DNA from: Actinoplanes sandaracinus
Lineage (GTDB): Bacteria; Actinomycetota; Actinomycetes; Mycobacteriales; Micromonosporaceae
Assembly: GCF_030009775.1 (NCBI RefSeq)
Contig: NZ_JASCTH010000014.1
Span: forward strand, 8,343 to 72,342
Direction of reading: 5' to 3'
Length of the DNA stretch: 64,000 bases
Positions 60,404-64,000 of the stretch are shown one piece after another. The notes beneath the pieces were generated by a model that had not been told where the DNA came from, did no database searches, and saw nothing but the letters and a program-made list of their open reading frames with translations. Each line of letters begins with the position of its first letter. Position 1 is the stretch's first letter. The position numbers and the translations under genes were made by a program.

Positions 60404-61000
60404 TCAGGGAACCGCGCGCGACCCCGGTGGCCGGACCGCGGCGGCCGCGGCGTCGAAGAGGTCTTCCAGGGACACCGCTCCGTCACCGCGGGTCCACGCC
60501 TCGCCGGCCACGTCGAGGCAGGTGATGACGGTGGCGACTAGCGCGTCCGCGCGTACGTCGAAGGGGTCTGCGGGGTCGGCGCCCAGCCGCCGCCGGACCT
60601 CGGGGGTGAGCAGCGCCTGCCATTGCAGGTGTTTCTCGATGCTGCGGGCCCGCAGCGAGGGGGTGCCGTGGACCATGCGGAAGATCGCGAGCATGGTGTC
60701 GTCGTCGTAGGCGGTGTCCTTGACGCTGTGCAGGGCGTTGCACAGCGCCGTCCACGGCTCCTCGCCGTCGGGACGGGCCTCGAGGGCCTGCCGGATCTCC
60801 TCACCACGAGCGATCAGGTCACCGAGGACCACGTCCTCCTTGGTGCCGAAGTAGCGGAAGAAGGAGCGCCGGGAGATGCCGGCGGCGGCCGCGATCTCGT
60901 CGATGGTGGTGGCGTCGAAGCCACGCGTGAGGAAGAGCTCCATCGCGGTCCGGGTGATCTCGCCGTGGACGGCATTGCGGGTCCGGGACCAGAGCGACAT
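60404..61000 (-). CDS. TetR-family transcriptional regulator
   Basis: 198 aa from ATG 61000. The N-terminal helix-turn-helix reads ITRTAMELFLTRGFDATTIDEIAAAAGISRRSFFRYFGTKEDVVL. The C-terminal ligand domain is of the common actinobacterial type (LFDAAAAAVRPPG). It is divergent from an SDR gene, with a 15-bp palindrome between, so it probably represses that gene and itself. Confidence 0.92.
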   Translation of the reverse strand: MSLWSRTRNAVHGEITRTAMELFLTRGFDATTIDEIAAAAGISRRSFFRYFGTKEDVVLGDLIARGEEIRQALEARPDGEEPWTALCNALHSVKDTAYDDDTMLAIFRMVHGTPSLRARSIEKHLQWQALLTPEVRRRLGADPADPFDVRADALVATVITCLDVAGEAWTRGDGAVSLEDLFDAAAAAVRPPGSRAVP

Positions 61001-61027
61001 GCCGCCCACCTTACACGGAATGCCTTA

Positions 61028-61057
61028 TTGACACTGAGTGCCACCCGGGCATAGCGT
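61028..61057 (+). promoter_or_regulatory. Promoter with overlapping TetR-type operator for the SDR gene
   Basis: TTGACA (61028-61033) and TAGCGT (61052-61057) are separated by 18 bp. The palindrome TGACACT-G-AGTGCCA (61029-61043) overlaps the -35 box, an arrangement for repression by the divergent TetR protein. Confidence 0.62.
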
Positions 61058-61064
61058 GCCAGCC

Positions 61065-61865
61065 ATGCCCGTCGACTATCGCAACCAGACCACTCTGATC
61101 ACCGGCGCGAGCTCCGGCCTGGGCGTGGAGTTCGCCCGCCGGCTGGCCGCCCGCGGCTCCCACCTGGTGCTCGTCGCCCGGCGCGGCGACCGCCTCGAGC
61201 GCCTGGCCGCGGAGCTGTCCGCGGCACACGGCGTCACCGCCACCCCGATCGCGATGGACCTGGCCGTGCCGGGTGCGGGCGCCGCGCTCAGCGCCGCCGT
61301 GGCCGAGCACGGGCTGCCGGTGACCAGCCTGATCAACAACGCCGGGTTCGGCACGCACAGTCCGTTCCACGAGGCCGGCCCGCAGCGGCTCACCGACGAG
61401 ATCACCCTCAACGTGACCAGCCTGACCGAGATCACCCGGGCGTTCATCGAGCCGCTGCGGGCACACGGCAAAGGCGTGCTGATCAACGTGGCGAGCATCG
61501 CCGGTTACCAGCCGGGCCCCACGCTCGCGGTCTACGCGGCGACCAAGGCGTTCGTGCTCAACTTCACCGAGGCGCTCTGGTTCGAGTCACGCGGCACCGG
61601 CCTGCGCGTCATGGCGCTGGCGCCGGGCGCCACCGAGACGGAGTTCTTCGACGTGGCCGGCCAGGGCGCCGACGGCGGGACCCGGCGGATGCGCGCCGAC
61701 CAGGTGATCGACGCGGCGCTGAAGGCCCTCGACCGGCGCAACCCGCCGCCCAGCCTGATCACCGGCCGGGCCAATCGGATCATGATCGGGGCCGGCCGGC
61801 TGGCAGGGCGGCGGCTCACCACCACCGCCCTCGGCACGATGATGAGTCAGAGCGCCCGGCGATAG
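61065..61865 (+). CDS. Short-chain dehydrogenase/reductase
   Basis: 266 aa. Cofactor motif TLITGASSGLGVEFARRLAARG, NNAGFG, catalytic Ser in NVASIAGYQPGP and Tyr-Lys in YAATKAFVLNFTEAL are present. The RRGDR after the second strand favours NADP(H). The substrate is unknown. The gene is controlled by the divergent TetR protein and overlaps the GH13 gene by 19 bp on the opposite strand. Confidence 0.92.
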   Translation: MPVDYRNQTTLITGASSGLGVEFARRLAARGSHLVLVARRGDRLERLAAELSAAHGVTATPIAMDLAVPGAGAALSAAVAEHGLPVTSLINNAGFGTHSPFHEAGPQRLTDEITLNVTSLTEITRAFIEPLRAHGKGVLINVASIAGYQPGPTLAVYAATKAFVLNFTEALWFESRGTGLRVMALAPGATETEFFDVAGQGADGGTRRMRADQVIDAALKALDRRNPPPSLITGRANRIMIGAGRLAGRRLTTTALGTMMSQSARR

Positions 61866-63556
61866 ACGACGGCCTGCCAGGGGGCCAGCATCAGGTTCTC
61901 CGGCGGGCTGCTGAGGTTGTTCAGCAGCAGTTCGGCGTCCGCCCACGCCGTGGCGTCGTCGATCTCGGCGCGGGCCGCCTTACCGGAGAAGTTGCCGATC
62001 ACCAGCAGTTCCGTTTTCCCCAGGCGGCGGGTGAAGGCGTAGAGGCGCTCGTCGTGCGGCAGCAGCATGGTGAAGTCGCCCTCGACCACCGCGGGTTCGG
62101 TCTTCCGCAGCTCGATCAGCTTCCGGTACCAGTGGAAGACCGAGTCCGGGTCGGCCCGCTGAGCGGCCGCGTTGATCTCGACATGGTTGGGGTTTACCGG
62201 CAGCCACGGCGTGCCCGTGGTGAAACCGCCGTGCGGCGAGTCGTCCCACTGCATCGGGGTGCGCGCGTTGTCCCGGCCGCGGGCCCGCAGGACCGTCAGA
62301 ACCTCCTCCGGGCTGCGCCCTTCCAGATCGACGGCCTGCCGGTACTGGCCGAGCGCCTCGATGTCGCGGAACTCGGTGATGGTGCCGAACGGATAGTTCG
62401 TCATGCCCAGCTCTTCGCCCTGATAGACGTAGGGCGTGCCGCGATGCAGGTGCAGAACGGTGCCGAGCATCTTGGCCGAGGCGGCCCGGTGGGCGGGGCT
62501 GTCGTCGCCGTACCGGGAGACGACCCGCGGCTGGTCGTGATTGTTCCAGTAGAGGCTGTTCCAGCCCAGGTCGGCGAGACCGGCCTGCCAGCGGCCGAGG
62601 ATCGCCTTGAGCGCGGTGAGCTGGAGCGGCACGAGCAGCCACGGGTCGGGCCCTCGGTCCACCCAGACATGGTCGAACTGGAAGACCATGTCGACCTCGT
62701 GCCGGGCCGGGTCGGTGTGCAGCCGGGCCTCCTCCACCGTCACGCCCGGCATCTCGCCGACGGTCAGCAGGCCGTCCCGGCCGGCGAAGACCTCGCGGTG
62801 CATCTCCTGGAGGAACTCGTGCAGGCGCGGGCCGCCGATGAAGCCGGCGGAGCCGTCCGCGTACGCCGAACCGACCGACAGCCGCCCGTCCGGCAGAGAG
62901 CCGTCCGCACCGATCACCTTGGAGATCATGTTGATGACGTCCATCCGGAAGCCGTCCACGCCCCGGTCCAGCCACCAGCGCATCATCGCGTAGACGGCCT
63001 GGCGGACCTCCGGGTTCTCCCAGTTGAGGTCGGGCTGCTTCCGCGAGAACAGGTGCAGGTAGTACTCGCCGGTCTTCTCGTCGAACTCCCAGGCCGGGCC
63101 GCCGAAGACGGAACCCCAGTTGGTCGGCTCGGCGCCCGGGGCGCCCGGTTCCATGCCGGGGCGGGCCGGACGCCACCAGTACCAGTCGCGTTTCGGATGG
63201 TCCTTCGCCGAGCGGCTCTCCAGGAACCACTGGTGCTCGTCCGAGCTGTGGTTGACCACCAGGTCCATGACGATCTTCATGCCCCGGGCGTGCGCTCCGG
63301 CGAGCAGCTCGTCGAAGGTCTCCAGGGTCCCGAAGAGCGGCTCGATGCCCTGGTAGTCGCTGATGTCATAGCCGTTGTCGTCCTGCGGCGACGAGTAGAT
63401 CGGGGACAGCCACAGCACGTCCACGCCGAGCTCGGCGAGGTGGTCGAGGTGATCGATGATGCCGCGCAGGTCGCCCATGCCGTCGCCGTCGGCATCGGCG
63501 AAGCTGCGCGGGTAGATCTGGTACACCACCGACTTCTTCCACCACGAATCCGTCAT
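61847..63556 (-). CDS. GH13 alpha-glucosidase (oligo-1,6-glucosidase type)
   Basis: 569 aa. The catalytic domain has VVYQIYPRSFADADGDGMGDLRG, LVVNHSSDEH, the nucleophile Asp in VDGFRMDVINM, the acid/base Glu in LLTVGEMPG and the transition-state Asp in YWNNHDQPR. A C-terminal beta domain follows. It hydrolyses alpha-glucosidic bonds of malto- or isomalto-oligosaccharides in the cytoplasm; no signal peptide is present. A transporter or regulator is not in view. Confidence 0.93.
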   Translation of the reverse strand: MTDSWWKKSVVYQIYPRSFADADGDGMGDLRGIIDHLDHLAELGVDVLWLSPIYSSPQDDNGYDISDYQGIEPLFGTLETFDELLAGAHARGMKIVMDLVVNHSSDEHQWFLESRSAKDHPKRDWYWWRPARPGMEPGAPGAEPTNWGSVFGGPAWEFDEKTGEYYLHLFSRKQPDLNWENPEVRQAVYAMMRWWLDRGVDGFRMDVINMISKVIGADGSLPDGRLSVGSAYADGSAGFIGGPRLHEFLQEMHREVFAGRDGLLTVGEMPGVTVEEARLHTDPARHEVDMVFQFDHVWVDRGPDPWLLVPLQLTALKAILGRWQAGLADLGWNSLYWNNHDQPRVVSRYGDDSPAHRAASAKMLGTVLHLHRGTPYVYQGEELGMTNYPFGTITEFRDIEALGQYRQAVDLEGRSPEEVLTVLRARGRDNARTPMQWDDSPHGGFTTGTPWLPVNPNHVEINAAAQRADPDSVFHWYRKLIELRKTEPAVVEGDFTMLLPHDERLYAFTRRLGKTELLVIGNFSGKAARAEIDDATAWADAELLLNNLSSPPENLMLAPWQAVVYRRAL

Positions 63557-63638
63557 TGCTCTTCTCTAACACGAGAACCGGCTCGCTACCGGCGATGCAT
63601 ACTGACCACGTGGTTATGGGTCGAAATTCTGGTTTGTC

Positions 63639-64000
63639 ATGAAGATCGCATTACTGGGACCGATCGCCTGGCGTACGCCGCCGAGGCACTACGGGCCGTG
63701 GGAACTGATCACCAGCCTCCTGGCCGAGGGACTGACCCGGCGCGGCGTCGACGTGACGCTCTTCGCCACGCTCGACTCGGTCACCGAGGCCACCCTCGAC
63801 GGCGTGGTCCCGACCGGCTACGAGGAGAGCGACGAGATCGACGGCCGGGTCTGGGAGGCCATCCACGTCAGTCACGCGCTGGAGCGGTCGGGTGAGTTCG
63901 ACCTGATCCACAACCATCTGGACTGGCTGCCGCTCGCCTTCTCGGCACACTCGCGGGCCCCGATGATCACCACGGTGCACGGCTTCTCCGGGCGCAACAT
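63639..64000 (+). CDS. Glycosyltransferase family 4-like, N-terminal part (cut by window end)
   Basis: ATG 63639 opens a frame running off the window (about 120 residues seen). MKIALLGPIAWRTPPRHYGPWELITSLLAEGLTRRGVDVTLFATLD, then SGEFDLIHNHLDWLPLAFS and MITTVHGFSGRN, match the N-terminal Rossmann domain of GT4 glycosyltransferases. Donor and acceptor cannot be told. It is divergent from the alpha-glucosidase gene. Confidence 0.85.
   Translation, partial: MKIALLGPIAWRTPPRHYGPWELITSLLAEGLTRRGVDVTLFATLDSVTEATLDGVVPTGYEESDEIDGRVWEAIHVSHALERSGEFDLIHNHLDWLPLAFSAHSRAPMITTVHGFSGRN

Overview
The window is high-GC actinobacterial chromosome. An SsgA-like division protein, a DinB/DUF664 mycothiol-type protein, DUF4236 and DUF1990 proteins, secreted streptogrisin- and subtilisin-type proteases and frequent GTG/TTG starts point to a mycelial actinomycete. 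Actinoplanes or another Micromonosporaceae genus is my best guess, but there is no rRNA or other decisive marker.

Region 1 (1-15,738) is the right part of an integrative conjugative element beside a tRNA-Val(CAC) gene. A leftward operon (10,579 down to about 112) encodes type IV secretion: a pilin-like protein, a TrbL/VirB6-like membrane protein, a PrgI-like protein, a VirB4 ATPase, a membrane protein, a VirD4-like coupling ATPase, a replication-relaxation protein and a transglycosylase/M23 peptidase. A rightward operon (12,345-15,559) encodes two methyltransferase-fold proteins (one apparently lacking catalytic motifs), an excisionase-like protein and a tyrosine integrase. Between the operons lie a sigma-region-4-like regulator, a set of short repeats partly phased at 21-22 bp, and two copies of a 35-bp element, one facing each operon. 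This control region is the most novel part of the window.

Region 2 (15.8-41.3 kb) is ordinary chromosome: SsgB-like protein, AraC and Rrf2 regulators, a TPR protein and a TPR-GGDEF protein, a leftward membrane-lipid operon (diacylglycerol kinase, BrkB, double PAP2 phosphatase, EEP phosphatase, DinB), a class A beta-lactamase-like protein, a P450, secreted proteases, a NarL-type two-component system and a MobA-like nucleotidyltransferase.

Region 3 (about 42.4-47.65 kb) follows a pectate lyase and is a decayed prophage head module: GNAT-like domain fragment, scaffold-like protein, major capsid gene with a frameshift, small head genes and a second frameshifted gene. Two AT-richer cargo-like genes lie inside on the opposite strand.

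Region 4 (47.65-64 kb) holds small regulator-enzyme pairs: GlxA-type regulator with isochorismatase-like hydrolase, an erythromycin-esterase/DUF6194 fusion opposite a tandem-HTH MerR protein, a KDPG aldolase/KDG kinase operon behind a LacI-type palindrome, a quinone oxidoreductase behind a MerR/SoxR-type promoter, a GntR-TetR fusion regulator opposite an FAD monooxygenase, a PGRP-type amidase, TspO, a TetR/SDR pair, a GH13 alpha-glucosidase and the start of a glycosyltransferase. The pectate lyase and the KDG/KDPG genes could together serve pectin breakdown, although they are about 10 kb apart.
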